A stretch of 64,000 bases of DNA from NCBI GenBank assembly GCA_965249775.1, contig OZ252253.1, positions 3,906,001-3,970,000 on the forward strand. Direction: 5' to 3'. The position numbers were made by a program, and so were the translations under genes. The notes beneath the pieces are model-generated. The model was not told where the DNA came from and searched no databases. It saw only the letters and a program-made list of their open reading frames with translations. Below, in pieces: positions 35,187 to 44,080 of this stretch. The DNA is from UBA822 sp965249775. Its GTDB lineage: Bacteria > Gemmatimonadota > Gemmatimonadetes > Longimicrobiales > Gaopeijiaceae. Position 1 is the first letter of the stretch. Each line of letters opens with the position of its first letter.

Positions 35187-37364
35187 ATGTTGCTTAGGCG
35201 AGGAGCCTCGAAGGCGCGGGTAGCCCGTTCGGCGGCACTTGGGTTGGTCGCTGCAGCCGGTGCGACGCTGTTCGCATCAGGCTGTCAAGGAAACGGTGCC
35301 ATGGGCGACCTCAACACCGGGGTCATTTCCGGCCTGGTGGAGAGCTCGGAGGGTCCCGAAGCGGGGATTTGGGTGATCGCGGAAACGAACGACACCGGCA
35401 CGAAATTCCGCAAGATCGTGGTGACCAACGAAGAAGGCCGCTTCTTGTTACCTGAGCTTCCGGACGCCACCTACGCGGTGTGGGTTCGGGGGTATGGTTT
35501 GGTCGACTCCGAGCCGATGACCGCATCGCCGGATCAGGACATCGTCCTGATGGCCGAAGTCGCGGGGACCCCCCAGTCGGCGGCTCAGGCGTACCCTGCC
35601 GACTACTGGTTGTCTCTGATTCACCTCCCCGATGCGAGCGAGTTTCCGGGTACCGGACCCGAGGGCAACGGGATCAACCCGAATCTGACTACGCGGGATG
35701 AATGGATTAACAACCTGAAGTGGTGTACCCGGTGTCACCAACTGGGAAATCTCGTCACCCGGACCATTTCGGACATCGATTCGTTCGAATCGACCGCCGC
35801 CGCCTGGGATGATCGGGTTCAGCGGGGTCAGCGCGGGCCGCAGATGAGCTCCTATATGTCCAACTTCGGGAGGCAAAGAGGCCTCGAGTTGATCGCCGAT
35901 TGGACGGACCGCATCGCAGCGGGAGAGGTGCCTGATGCACCGCCGCGTCCCACGGGACTGGAACGGAACATAGTCCTTACGGTGTGGGACTGGGCAGACA
36001 GCGTGGCCTTCATGCACGACGTCATTGCGTCGGACAAGCGGAATCCTGTGATCAACGAATACGGGCCGATCTACGGAGCGGACCTCGGGAACGACTTCCT
36101 TACGATCGTCGACCCGACCGAGCACATCGACGAGAAGGTGAAGGTCCCCCTGCGTGCTGATTCCGAGCCCGTGCCTTCGATGTTCACGCAGGGGCGCTTT
36201 ACGCCTTACCGGTACTTTGGGGAGGATCCCGTCTGGAACAACCCGGCCAACCCGCACAACCCCATGATGGACGATGAGGGGCGGGTGTGGCTCACGACGC
36301 GGGTCCGCGAAACCGCCAACCCGGAATGGTGTCGGGAAGGTTCGGACCACCCGTCGGCACAGTATTTTCCGAAGACCAGAGCGGGTCGCCACGCGGGCTA
36401 CTACGCTCCGGACACGGGTGAGTTCGTCTTGATCGGCACGTGCTTCGGGACGCACCATCTCCAGTTCGCGGAAGACGAAGACAACACGATCTGGTTCAGC
36501 GGCGATACACAGGTAATCGGCTGGCTGAACACCCGGATCTGGGACCTGACCCAGGATGAGCAGGCCGCTCAGGGCTGGTGCCCCCATGTGAGCGACACCA
36601 ACGGGGACGGAGTGATCACGCGGCCGTGGAACGGGCCGCGCGACCCGGTCGATCCAAGCAGAGATACGCAGCACACCGGATTCCCGTACGGTATCATCGT
36701 GAGCCCCGTCGACGGTTCGGTCTGGTGGGTGACCGGGGATGAATATCCGGGTCGGCTCATGCGCCTGGACCCTGGTGAGAATCCACCCGAGTCCTGTATT
36801 ACCGAGTTTTATGAAGTCCCGAGGGAGCGCGGATTCAGGACGCGGGGCATCGATGTGGATCGCAACGGCATTGTTTGGATGGCTCTCGCCGGCAGCAGTC
36901 ACCTCGCGAGCTTCGATCGGAGCAAGTGCAGGGGCCCGCTGAACGGTCCCGAAACCATCGGTGGCCGGCACTGCGACGAAGGGTGGACCCTCTATCCGAT
37001 TCCGGGTCCGAAGTTCGAGGGCACGGAGGATTTGGGAACCGATTTTCAGTACTACAACTTCGTAGACCAGTTCAACACGCTTGGGCTCGGCGACAACGTT
37101 CCCATTGTGACCGGATCCGGCTCGAATTCGTTGAAGGCTTTGATACCCGAGACGGGCGAGTGGGTCGTCCTTAGAGTGCCCTACCCTCAGGGATTCTACT
37201 CACGAGGAATGGACGGGCGTATCGACGATCCCGACGCAGGGTGGAAGGGTCGCGGAATCTACTCCACGTCTGGCGCCGATGCTGCTTGGCACATCGAGGG
37301 AGGTCCTCAGCAGTCGGGAGTTCTCGTGAAATTCCAGATCCGTCCAGATCCGTTGGCGAACTGA
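35187..37364 (+). CDS. lipoprotein with carboxypeptidase-regulatory-like domain, c-type heme and beta-propeller
   Basis: This 725-aa protein starts at ATG 35187, after AGGGA, with signal peptide and lipobox LFASGC. Residues about 45-120 form a CarboxypepD_reg-like beta-sandwich (GVISGLVESSEGPEAGIWVIAE). A single heme motif WCTRCHQLG follows near residue 190. The remainder resembles a virginiamycin-B-lyase/NHL-type propeller, with HHLQFAEDEDNTIWFSG, FPYGIIVSPVDGSVWWVTG and RGIDVDRNGIVWMALAG. Such heme-propeller lipoproteins are likely periplasmic electron carriers or sensors. It opens the plus-strand redox gene run that extends to 44002. Confidence 0.8.
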   Translation: MLLRRGASKARVARSAALGLVAAAGATLFASGCQGNGAMGDLNTGVISGLVESSEGPEAGIWVIAETNDTGTKFRKIVVTNEEGRFLLPELPDATYAVWVRGYGLVDSEPMTASPDQDIVLMAEVAGTPQSAAQAYPADYWLSLIHLPDASEFPGTGPEGNGINPNLTTRDEWINNLKWCTRCHQLGNLVTRTISDIDSFESTAAAWDDRVQRGQRGPQMSSYMSNFGRQRGLELIADWTDRIAAGEVPDAPPRPTGLERNIVLTVWDWADSVAFMHDVIASDKRNPVINEYGPIYGADLGNDFLTIVDPTEHIDEKVKVPLRADSEPVPSMFTQGRFTPYRYFGEDPVWNNPANPHNPMMDDEGRVWLTTRVRETANPEWCREGSDHPSAQYFPKTRAGRHAGYYAPDTGEFVLIGTCFGTHHLQFAEDEDNTIWFSGDTQVIGWLNTRIWDLTQDEQAAQGWCPHVSDTNGDGVITRPWNGPRDPVDPSRDTQHTGFPYGIIVSPVDGSVWWVTGDEYPGRLMRLDPGENPPESCITEFYEVPRERGFRTRGIDVDRNGIVWMALAGSSHLASFDRSKCRGPLNGPETIGGRHCDEGWTLYPIPGPKFEGTEDLGTDFQYYNFVDQFNTLGLGDNVPIVTGSGSNSLKALIPETGEWVVLRVPYPQGFYSRGMDGRIDDPDAGWKGRGIYSTSGADAAWHIEGGPQQSGVLVKFQIRPDPLAN

Positions 37365-37451
37365 TGACGAACCTACCAATTGGAGCCGTTAACCACGCGG
37401 GAGAGTGGGTGGCTTTGCATTGCCGTAAAGTTGATGGATCGGCAGGCCCGG

Positions 37452-37483
37452 CGTAGCTTAACCAGGACGTAGCTTAGTCAGGA
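37452..37483 (+). repeat. imperfect 16-bp tandem repeat
   Basis: CGTAGCTTAACCAGGA is followed directly by CGTAGCTTAGTCAGGA (14 of 16 identical) in the 175-nt gap before the first heme-copper protein gene. It lies about 55 nt upstream of the start codon, where a promoter or leader would be. No function is assigned. Confidence 0.7.
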
Positions 37484-37539
37484 TTATGGGGATGGCCCGG
37501 CTCTTTCATGCCGGCAAACTCGTCACGTAGGAGCTCGAG

Positions 37540-39003
37540 ATGGCACTGGAAATCAGTCGTTCCGCCGTGGTCGGCCTTGCGGTCGTGTTGGCCCTGGGCT
37601 CGTGTGCCCCACGTCTCGCCGAGACGAGCGTCGACGAGGGAGAGGTGTTGGCGGTGGCGAACCGCACCGGCGACATGGCTCCGACCTACCACGCCGATGT
37701 CGCGCCGATCCTCCAGAGGAACTGCGTGACCTGCCACCGAGAGGCCGACGCGACGGACTTCGACGACGGAAACGGCTTCTATTCGTCCGAGCTCGTGGCG
37801 CCCATGGGCTTGAGGACCTATGAAGACGCCCGGGCCTGGGCCGGCAGGATCGCCTACGCCGTGCAGGAGCGGAGGATGCCGCCTTGGGGCGCCTCAGTGG
37901 AGTTCAGGGGCAAGTTCGCGAACGAGCGCTACCTCGAGGACGAGGAGATTGCGACGCTGGTGGCCTGGGCCGAAGCGGGTGCCCCGGCCGGGGATCCGTC
38001 GGAGGCCCCCCCCGTCGACTACGTGGCGACGGACCCGAACACATGGGCCCTCGAGAATCCGGACCTCGAGTTCCGCTTCGACGAGCCCTTCCTGGTCGAT
38101 GCCGACGCGGTGGATCTTTATGTGAACGTCCACGTCCCGCTCTCCAAGGAGCAACATCCCGAGGACCGTTGGATCAAGGCGTCCGAGCTGCGGGCCGGGA
38201 GCAACGCGGTGCACCACATCAACACCCAGTACTTGGTTACGATCGCCCCCGGCCGCGAGACCGTGTATCGCTGGCCAAAGGGCTTCGGGATGTTCCTGCC
38301 GGCCGAGGCGACGCTGCTGTTCGACATGCACTTTCACAAGGAACCGGGCGAGGCCGTCCCCGACCGCTCGGGCGGGGCGTTGGTCTTCTATGAGGAGGGT
38401 GAGGTGATCGATTACCTCGTCGAGACCTTTTCCGCCTTGAACGGCACGGGTGCTCCAGGGCGTACCGGCTCCCTCGACCTCAGAGTGCCGGCCGGTGCCG
38501 AGGACTTCACGTTCACGGCGACCCAGCTCTTCGAGGAGGACACCTATCTGTTGTCCACCGGCCCGCACATGCACCTGAGAGGCAAGTCCATCAAGCTGGA
38601 GCTCGAGTATCCGGACGGTCGGAAGGAACTTCTCGTCGACGTCCCTCGTTACGATTTCATGTGGCAACATACGTACGATTTCAAGGAGCCGGTCTTGATG
38701 CCCGGCGGCTCGGTGCTCCACCTGACCGGGATGTGGGACAACACAGCAGGTAACCCCCACAATCCGGATCCGACGAGCGAGGTCAGGTGGGGACGTGCAA
38801 CGACCGACGAAATGCTCACGGGCCGATTCACGGTCGCCAACGCCAAGCCCATGGGCTACGTCGTCGGCCGGGATCCGATTCCCGAGGTCGCGCTGGAAGA
38901 CGCTGCCCGGTACCAGCGCACGATTGAAAGAAGCACGTCCGGTCAGCCGACCGCCAAGAGGACGGTGGACGGTCCCGTCGACCTGCGATCGAACCGAGAC
39001 TAG
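37540..39003 (+). CDS. heme plus copper type II monooxygenase-like lipoprotein 1
   Basis: This 487-aa protein has an AGGAG ribosome site before ATG 37540 and a lipobox (VLALGSC). A cytochrome-like N-terminal domain carries DVAPILQRNCVTCHRE and MPPWGA. The C-terminal two thirds resemble the copper type II, ascorbate-dependent monooxygenase fold (peptidylglycine/dopamine hydroxylase type). The copper-ligand-like motifs are AVHHINTQY, FDMHFHKEP, TGPHMHLRGKSI and FMWQHTYDF. A monooxygenase with built-in heme would hydroxylate a substrate C-H bond in the periplasm; the true electron donor is unknown. The paralogue starts 55 nt downstream. Confidence 0.8.
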   Translation: MALEISRSAVVGLAVVLALGSCAPRLAETSVDEGEVLAVANRTGDMAPTYHADVAPILQRNCVTCHREADATDFDDGNGFYSSELVAPMGLRTYEDARAWAGRIAYAVQERRMPPWGASVEFRGKFANERYLEDEEIATLVAWAEAGAPAGDPSEAPPVDYVATDPNTWALENPDLEFRFDEPFLVDADAVDLYVNVHVPLSKEQHPEDRWIKASELRAGSNAVHHINTQYLVTIAPGRETVYRWPKGFGMFLPAEATLLFDMHFHKEPGEAVPDRSGGALVFYEEGEVIDYLVETFSALNGTGAPGRTGSLDLRVPAGAEDFTFTATQLFEEDTYLLSTGPHMHLRGKSIKLELEYPDGRKELLVDVPRYDFMWQHTYDFKEPVLMPGGSVLHLTGMWDNTAGNPHNPDPTSEVRWGRATTDEMLTGRFTVANAKPMGYVVGRDPIPEVALEDAARYQRTIERSTSGQPTAKRTVDGPVDLRSNRD

Positions 39004-39057
39004 GACAACAAGCCGGAGCAACAGCTCGCTTTCATGTTTGATTCGATGGAGGACAGG

Positions 39058-40476
39058 ATGAGCGGTCAAGGAAGGAAGTTTGGGTGGATGCTTCTCCTCA
39101 CCTTCGTGAGCCTGAGTGCATCGGGCGAGTTGGCGGCCCAGTCGTCCTCGAACGCGAACGCGGACGTGACGTTCACGAGGGATGTGGCTCCGATTCTGCA
39201 GGAGAACTGTGTACGCTGCCACCGGGCCGGGGGAGGCATGGCGCCGATGTCGCTGGAGACGTACCAGGTCGCGAGGAGGTATGCGACGCGGATCAAGTAC
39301 AAGACGGGCCTCCGCGATGTTACAGGGGCGATGCCGCCGTGGTACGTGGAGAAGGATATCGGGATCCAGGAATTCAAGAACGACATGTCGCTCACCGATG
39401 AAGAGGTCGCGACGCTCGCGGCGTGGGTGGACAACGGTGCGCCGGAGGGTGACCCCGCCGACATGCCGCCTCAGCGGGTGTTCGACGATTCGGGGGACTG
39501 GACGATCCGGCCGGATCTGGTCGTGAGGAGCGAGGAGTTGTTCGTGGAGGCCCTGGCGCCGGACTGGTGGGGCGAGATCGAACCGATTTTGATTCCTCTG
39601 GAGGAAGACCGGTACGTATCCGCCGTCGAAATCAGGGAAGTGAATGACATCCCCCGGGAGGGTTCGGGTTCATCGACGGTGGGTGGCCGGTTCGTCATTC
39701 ACCACCTGAACTACAGCACGAACGTGCCCGGTCAGCCCCGCTCGAGACAAGGGTGGCCGGTTCACGAAGTCGGACGAAACGCGGACATCTTGAGTCCGGA
39801 TGCAGGCAGGCTCATGAGGGCGGGCTCAGTGATCACGTCCCAGTCGCTGCATCTCCATGCGAACGGCTGGGACACGAGGGCCCATCTCGAGATCGCTTTC
39901 CAGCTCCATCCCGTGGGCTACGAGCCGAGATACGCGGGCGCCGGCGGTGGGATAACCATCGGCAATACGGTGAATATGGACGTCCGACCGAACCAGGCAG
40001 GTCAGGAGATACATGCGTACGGGGTGCTGAACCAACACACGATGATCACCAGCTTCGAGCCTCACCTGCACGCTCCAGGAGAGCGCATGTGCCTGGAGGC
40101 AATCTGGGGCTCGTTGACGGAGACGCTGAGCTGCGTCGGTTACGACCACAGCTGGGTACGAACGTATTTTTACGCGGACGACCATCAGCCGTTGCTGCCG
40201 GCCGGGACCATCCTGCACATCATCGGCTACATGAATACCTCGGAATCGAACCCCAACGTTTCCAACTCGGAGAACTGGGCGGGAGGGGGCAACCGATCGG
40301 TGTCCAACATGTTCCTCGAGCTGGGGGAGCAGTTGACCCTCACCGACGAGCAGTTCGTGGAGGCGATGGCCGAAAGGGTAGAGAACCTCAATCTGACGAA
40401 GGCCGATTACGTCATCGGCTGCCCACTGTGCCTGGCCACGATCCCGCCGCCGTCCCCGACGTCGTCCTCGAGGTGA
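39058..40476 (+). CDS. heme plus copper type II monooxygenase-like protein 2
   Basis: This 472-aa exported protein starts at ATG 39058, where GGAGG stands 6 nt upstream; an earlier in-frame ATG at 39034 has no good site. Signal peptide WMLLLTFVSLSASGELAAQ. The plan is the same as in the neighbour: heme domain DVAPILQENCVRCHRAGG with MPPWYVE, then copper motifs RFVIHHLNYS, SLHLHANGWD and SFEPHLHAPGERM, with the HxH...M arrangement expected for the CuM-like site. The C-terminus has a CPLC pair. Two diverged copies in tandem could form a heterodimer. The stop overlaps the next gene's start region (GTGA). Confidence 0.8.
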   Translation: MSGQGRKFGWMLLLTFVSLSASGELAAQSSSNANADVTFTRDVAPILQENCVRCHRAGGGMAPMSLETYQVARRYATRIKYKTGLRDVTGAMPPWYVEKDIGIQEFKNDMSLTDEEVATLAAWVDNGAPEGDPADMPPQRVFDDSGDWTIRPDLVVRSEELFVEALAPDWWGEIEPILIPLEEDRYVSAVEIREVNDIPREGSGSSTVGGRFVIHHLNYSTNVPGQPRSRQGWPVHEVGRNADILSPDAGRLMRAGSVITSQSLHLHANGWDTRAHLEIAFQLHPVGYEPRYAGAGGGITIGNTVNMDVRPNQAGQEIHAYGVLNQHTMITSFEPHLHAPGERMCLEAIWGSLTETLSCVGYDHSWVRTYFYADDHQPLLPAGTILHIIGYMNTSESNPNVSNSENWAGGGNRSVSNMFLELGEQLTLTDEQFVEAMAERVENLNLTKADYVIGCPLCLATIPPPSPTSSSR

Positions 40477-40478
40477 CG

Positions 40479-41489
40479 GTGAAGACCCGGCGGATGAACA
40501 CCCGGCGGATGAACGCCCGGCATAAGTTCTTTGGGATGGACGCGGGAGGCGCCTGGCTTCTCTGGTCGCTGGTGCTGCTGCTGATCCCGCGGGGAATCGA
40601 CGCCCAGGGGCTCACGTACTCGAAGGGCCAGACGATTTCCCCGGCCTACGAAGGCTGGGAGCAAAATCCGGACGGATCGTACAACCTGGTCTTCGGATAT
40701 TTGAACCGGAACTGGGACGAAGAGGTCGATATCCCGGTGGGGCCCGACAACCAGTTTTCGCCCGGATCAGAGGATCGCGGGCAGCCCACCCGTTTTCTTC
40801 CCAACCGCAACCGGAACACCTTCAGCATACGGGTGCCGGCTGACTTCGATGATGGTCGGGAGTTGGTCTGGACGTTGAACATCCGAGGAGAGACCAACCG
40901 GGCGCACGCCTCGCTCGCACCCGATTATTTTATCGACAACATCGTCATCATGTCGGAAAACGGGAGCATCAGCGCCGGTTTCACCGACGCCCGCCTGCGC
41001 GGGAACAAGCCACCGGTTGCCGAGCTGGAGGGGGAGACGGAGCGCAGGGTTCGAGTGGGCGAGCGGGTGACGCTGGTGATGAAGGCGAGCGACGACGGTA
41101 TCCCCGGAGGGAGTGGGTTCTCGATACCCTCCGGACGTATTGTCACCGACGATGGAGAGCTGAATCTAGCCGCAGCGCTGCGGCGGCAGCCCATGCTGGT
41201 CGTACCCGGAAAGGCCAACGGGCTACATGTCTCCTGGTTCGTCTACCGCGGCCCTGGCCAGGTGACCTTCGATCCACTGCAGATCGAAGTGTGGGAGGAC
41301 ACCCGTCCGTACTCGAACTCCCCTTGGTCACTCGGCTTTGTCATTCCGGAGCCGCCGGAGGATGGGCGATGGGTGGTCGAGGCCACGTTCGACAAACCCG
41401 GAACCTACGTGCTCCGGGGTCTAGTGGATGACGGGGGGTTGTCGGTCTACCACGACGTGACGGTCGAGGTGACCCCACTCACCCTGTGA
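40479..41489 (+). CDS. secreted protein of unknown function, possible Ig-like beta-sandwich
   Basis: This is about a 336-aa protein. GTG 40479 (GAGG five bases upstream) is preferred; GTG 40473, overlapping the previous stop, or ATG 40494 are alternatives. The first codons fall in a 15-bp tandem repeat encoding TRRMN twice. A signal peptide (WLLWSLVLLLIPRGIDAQG) follows. The mature part has beta-strand-rich segments, one resembling an Ig/PKD-like domain (KPPVAELEGETERRVRVGERVTLVMKAS read in parts) and a final strand GTYVLRGLVDDGGLSVYHDVTVEV. No catalytic motif is seen. Its place between the copper proteins and the quinoprotein suggests a structural or docking role. Confidence 0.72.
   Translation: MKTRRMNTRRMNARHKFFGMDAGGAWLLWSLVLLLIPRGIDAQGLTYSKGQTISPAYEGWEQNPDGSYNLVFGYLNRNWDEEVDIPVGPDNQFSPGSEDRGQPTRFLPNRNRNTFSIRVPADFDDGRELVWTLNIRGETNRAHASLAPDYFIDNIVIMSENGSISAGFTDARLRGNKPPVAELEGETERRVRVGERVTLVMKASDDGIPGGSGFSIPSGRIVTDDGELNLAAALRRQPMLVVPGKANGLHVSWFVYRGPGQVTFDPLQIEVWEDTRPYSNSPWSLGFVIPEPPEDGRWVVEATFDKPGTYVLRGLVDDGGLSVYHDVTVEVTPLTL
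40485..40514 (+). repeat. 15-bp tandem repeat at gene start
   Basis: ACCCGGCGGATGAAC occurs twice in a row, followed by a partial third copy (CCCGGC). It lies in the first codons of the secreted protein gene and creates two ATG codons, so the number of usable starts depends on copy number. Confidence 0.75.
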
Positions 41490-41520
41490 TGCAGGTGTTA
41501 CCAGAGCCAAGGAGGCATCA

Positions 41521-41949
41521 TTGAGCACGCCTCACGAGAACGCACAGTCCTTGATGCATCTCTACGACCTTCGCCGCGAACCGAAGCTGCGCGAAGCGAG
41601 AGCCTGGGTGGTAGGCTCGTTCCACCCGCGGTCGGTCGAGGACTTCACTGCGGTCATGCGGACTGACAACTACACCTATTTCCGGATGGTTGCCGGTTAC
41701 TGGGATATGGCCGCGTCGTTCGTGGTGCACGGAGCGATCGACCCGGAGATGTTTCGGGCGGTGAGCGGTGAGATGCTCGTTTCGTATTGCAAGGTCGAGC
41801 ATTTCATCGACGAGCTTCGGGAGGCCATCGGTCAGCCGGGCCTCTTCGAGTACGTGCAGCAGGTTGCGGATGATTGGCCAGGCGCAAAGGACCGCATGGC
41901 GAGCATGCGTGAGTACTTCTCAGGTCTGGCTGCAGAAGCGAGCGGATGA
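41521..41949 (+). CDS. small cytosolic helical protein, DUF4760-like
   Basis: This 142-aa protein begins at TTG 41521, fixed by AAGGAGG eight bases upstream. It is mostly helical with no signal peptide (SLMHLYDLRREPKLREARAW, NYTYFRMVAGYWDMAASFV, VSYCKVEHFIDELREAI). The order and length recall DUF4760-type proteins, but the match is from memory of the pattern only. It is unusual as the only apparently cytosolic product in a run of exported redox proteins. Its end is two bases from the quinoprotein start. Confidence 0.6.
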   Translation: MSTPHENAQSLMHLYDLRREPKLREARAWVVGSFHPRSVEDFTAVMRTDNYTYFRMVAGYWDMAASFVVHGAIDPEMFRAVSGEMLVSYCKVEHFIDELREAIGQPGLFEYVQQVADDWPGAKDRMASMREYFSGLAAEASG

Positions 41950-41950
41950 C

Positions 41951-44002
41951 GTGCGGTCTGGCCCCTCGCTGCTCTTGGCGGCCTTTACATCCATCGCGTG
42001 TCTGGGAGCTGCCGGTGTAAGCGCGCAAACGGGTGCCGCGGACGGGGAATGGCGTGTCTTCGGGGCGGACGCCGGCGCTACTCGCTACTCACCGCTCGAC
42101 CAGATCAACGCCGGCAACGTCACGGATCTTTCTGTGGCTTGGCGATGGAGCGCACGCAACTACGGGACTCCCCCCCCGGGCGGGCGCATGCAGATCAGTC
42201 CCCTGCTGATCGATGGGATTCTCTACACGACCGTCGGTAACCAACGCAGTGTAGTCGCGATCGAAGCCGCCACGGGCGAGACCCGCTGGATCTGGCGGCC
42301 TGATGAGAACGAACGAAGGTGGGGCGACATCATAGAGCCGGTTGCGAGAGGCGCGGGTCGCGGGGTGAGCTACTGGACGGATGGGGCAGGGGATGAGCGC
42401 ATCTTCGTGGTGACTCCCAGCTACCAGCTGGTCGCCCTGGAAGCTCGGACGGGTCACCCGGTGGAAGAGTTCGGCGTAGGCGGTCTGGTGGACATGATGG
42501 ACGATCTGCGTTGGGAGGAGCGGCCGGGAACGCAGAGGGAAGGAAGGGTCGCGAACACTTCGCCGCCGGCGATCCTGGGAAACACAATCGTACCGTCGGT
42601 CTCATTGCACACCGGGAGCATCCCGACTCGCGCATCTCCCAACGAGGTCTGGCCCATGAACATCCCCGGCGATGTGGTGGCGTACGATGCCAGGTCGGGC
42701 CAAGTGCTCTGGCGCTTCAATACGGTTCCGAAGGAGGGAGAGTTTGGCGTAGACACGTGGCTGACAGCCGACGGGGCCCTCTGGGACGTACCGGTAGAGC
42801 TACACGATTGGGTCGGAGAACATCCGGAGCTTCTCGACGCCTCCTGGAAGTACACCGGCAACGTCGGACACTGGGCACCCGTCACGGCGGACGAGGAGCT
42901 CGGCCTGTTCTACGTCCCCACTGAGACGCCCACGAACGACTACTTCGGCGGCTATCGGCCGGGGGACAACCTCTTCGGGAACTCCGTCGTGGCGCTCGAT
43001 GCCCAGACCGGTGAGCGGGTCTGGCATTTTCAACTCACCCATCATGAGCTCTGGGACTACGATCCCCCGACGGCTCCCATACTCGTCGACATCGAGGCGG
43101 ACGGTGTGCCGGTGAAGGCTTTAGTACAGCTCTCGAAGCAGGGGTTTGCCTACGTGCTCGACCGCGAGACGGGAGAACCCGTCTGGCCCATCGAAGAACG
43201 GGAAGTGCCCCAGTCGGACGTCCCAGGGGAAAGGACGTCTCCCACACAGCCGTTTCCTACCCGGCCGCCCGCTTTCGACCGCCAAGGCATACGTGAGGAC
43301 GACCTCATCGACTTCACGCCCGAGCTTCGGGCCGAGGCGCTAGAGATAGTGGAGAATTACCGGATCGGCCCCCTCTATACGCCGCCAACCTTGGTTGAGC
43401 CTGATGGGACGAATCGAGGGACCGTGGTGGTCCCCGGCATTGGCGGCGGCGTGAACTGGCCCGGGGGGGCGGTCGATCCCGAGAGGGACATCCTCTTCGT
43501 GCCGTCGCGCACGGCGCCTTCGCTGATCGGGTTGGTCGATGGGACAGAGAGGACCGGAGTGCGCTACCACGTACAACGGTCTCGGGCGGCTCCGAACGTC
43601 CGTGGCCTTCCGCTCCTGAGGCCTCCGTACGGTCGGATCACCGCGATCGATCTGACTGCGGGAGAGATCCTGTGGCAGATTCCGCATGGAAACACGCCCG
43701 GCAATGTCCGAAATCATCCGGCCCTTCAGGGTGTGGAAGTGCAGAACACCGGGAGGCCGACGCTGGGGTCTGGTCTCCTCGTGACGTCGACCTTGCTGTT
43801 CTCCGGGGAGGGAGCGGGGGGCGAGCCGGTGCTCAGAGCGTACGACAAGCTTACGGGAGGTGTGGTCCACGAGGTTCAGCTGCCGGGTGGCCCGACCATC
43901 GGGTTTCCGATCACCTTCCTGTCGGGCGGCAGTCAGTACATCGTCGTGGCCGCTTTGGATGGGGAGAACGTCGCGGAGCTGGTGGCGCTCACGGTTCAAT
44001 AG
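41951..44002 (+). CDS. PQQ-dependent dehydrogenase (quinoprotein glucose/alcohol dehydrogenase type)
   Basis: This 683-aa exported quinoprotein starts at GTG 41951, directly after the previous stop, with signal peptide SGPSLLLAAFTSIACLGAAGVSAQ. The propeller begins with the family motif ATRYSPLDQINAGNVTDLSVAW. It includes HHELWDYDPPTAPILVDI (a typical PQQ-site segment) and the tryptophan-docking GGGVNWPGGAVDPERD. It lacks CxxCH and the CHRD domain of the copy at 19423. It is about 100 residues longer than soluble class-I enzymes and near the length of membrane-less GDH-type proteins. The heme proteins upstream are plausible electron acceptors. Confidence 0.88.
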   Translation: MRSGPSLLLAAFTSIACLGAAGVSAQTGAADGEWRVFGADAGATRYSPLDQINAGNVTDLSVAWRWSARNYGTPPPGGRMQISPLLIDGILYTTVGNQRSVVAIEAATGETRWIWRPDENERRWGDIIEPVARGAGRGVSYWTDGAGDERIFVVTPSYQLVALEARTGHPVEEFGVGGLVDMMDDLRWEERPGTQREGRVANTSPPAILGNTIVPSVSLHTGSIPTRASPNEVWPMNIPGDVVAYDARSGQVLWRFNTVPKEGEFGVDTWLTADGALWDVPVELHDWVGEHPELLDASWKYTGNVGHWAPVTADEELGLFYVPTETPTNDYFGGYRPGDNLFGNSVVALDAQTGERVWHFQLTHHELWDYDPPTAPILVDIEADGVPVKALVQLSKQGFAYVLDRETGEPVWPIEEREVPQSDVPGERTSPTQPFPTRPPAFDRQGIREDDLIDFTPELRAEALEIVENYRIGPLYTPPTLVEPDGTNRGTVVVPGIGGGVNWPGGAVDPERDILFVPSRTAPSLIGLVDGTERTGVRYHVQRSRAAPNVRGLPLLRPPYGRITAIDLTAGEILWQIPHGNTPGNVRNHPALQGVEVQNTGRPTLGSGLLVTSTLLFSGEGAGGEPVLRAYDKLTGGVVHEVQLPGGPTIGFPITFLSGGSQYIVVAALDGENVAELVALTVQ

Positions 44003-44032
44003 GCGATCAGAGCACGCTCTCAACCCCTGCCT

Positions 44033-44051
44033 GGGTTCAGGGGGTCGCCGG
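44033..44051 (+). repeat. 19-bp direct repeat, left copy
   Basis: GGGTTCAGGGGGTCGCCGG lies 30 nt after the quinoprotein stop. The identical 19 bp recur at 54747-54765. The two copies bracket the stretch with beta-propeller, ABC, relic and defence-like genes, which reads as less GC-rich than its surroundings. They may be ends of an inserted segment. Confidence 0.8.
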
Positions 44052-44080
44052 GAGAAACGGGCGTGAGGGGGACGCATGCC

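Noticed and set aside
35448..36971. Long open frame on the minus strand opposite the heme-propeller gene
   Set aside because: It is antisense to a clear coding gene, has no signal or domain pattern, and is expected from high-GC codon use. The same applies to long antisense frames at 4754-5938 and 37894-39222.
39753..40472. Upstream extension of the secreted-protein frame that begins at 40479
   Set aside because: It overlaps the second heme-copper gene completely, and the sequence is arginine-rich without structure. The signal peptide begins only after 40479.
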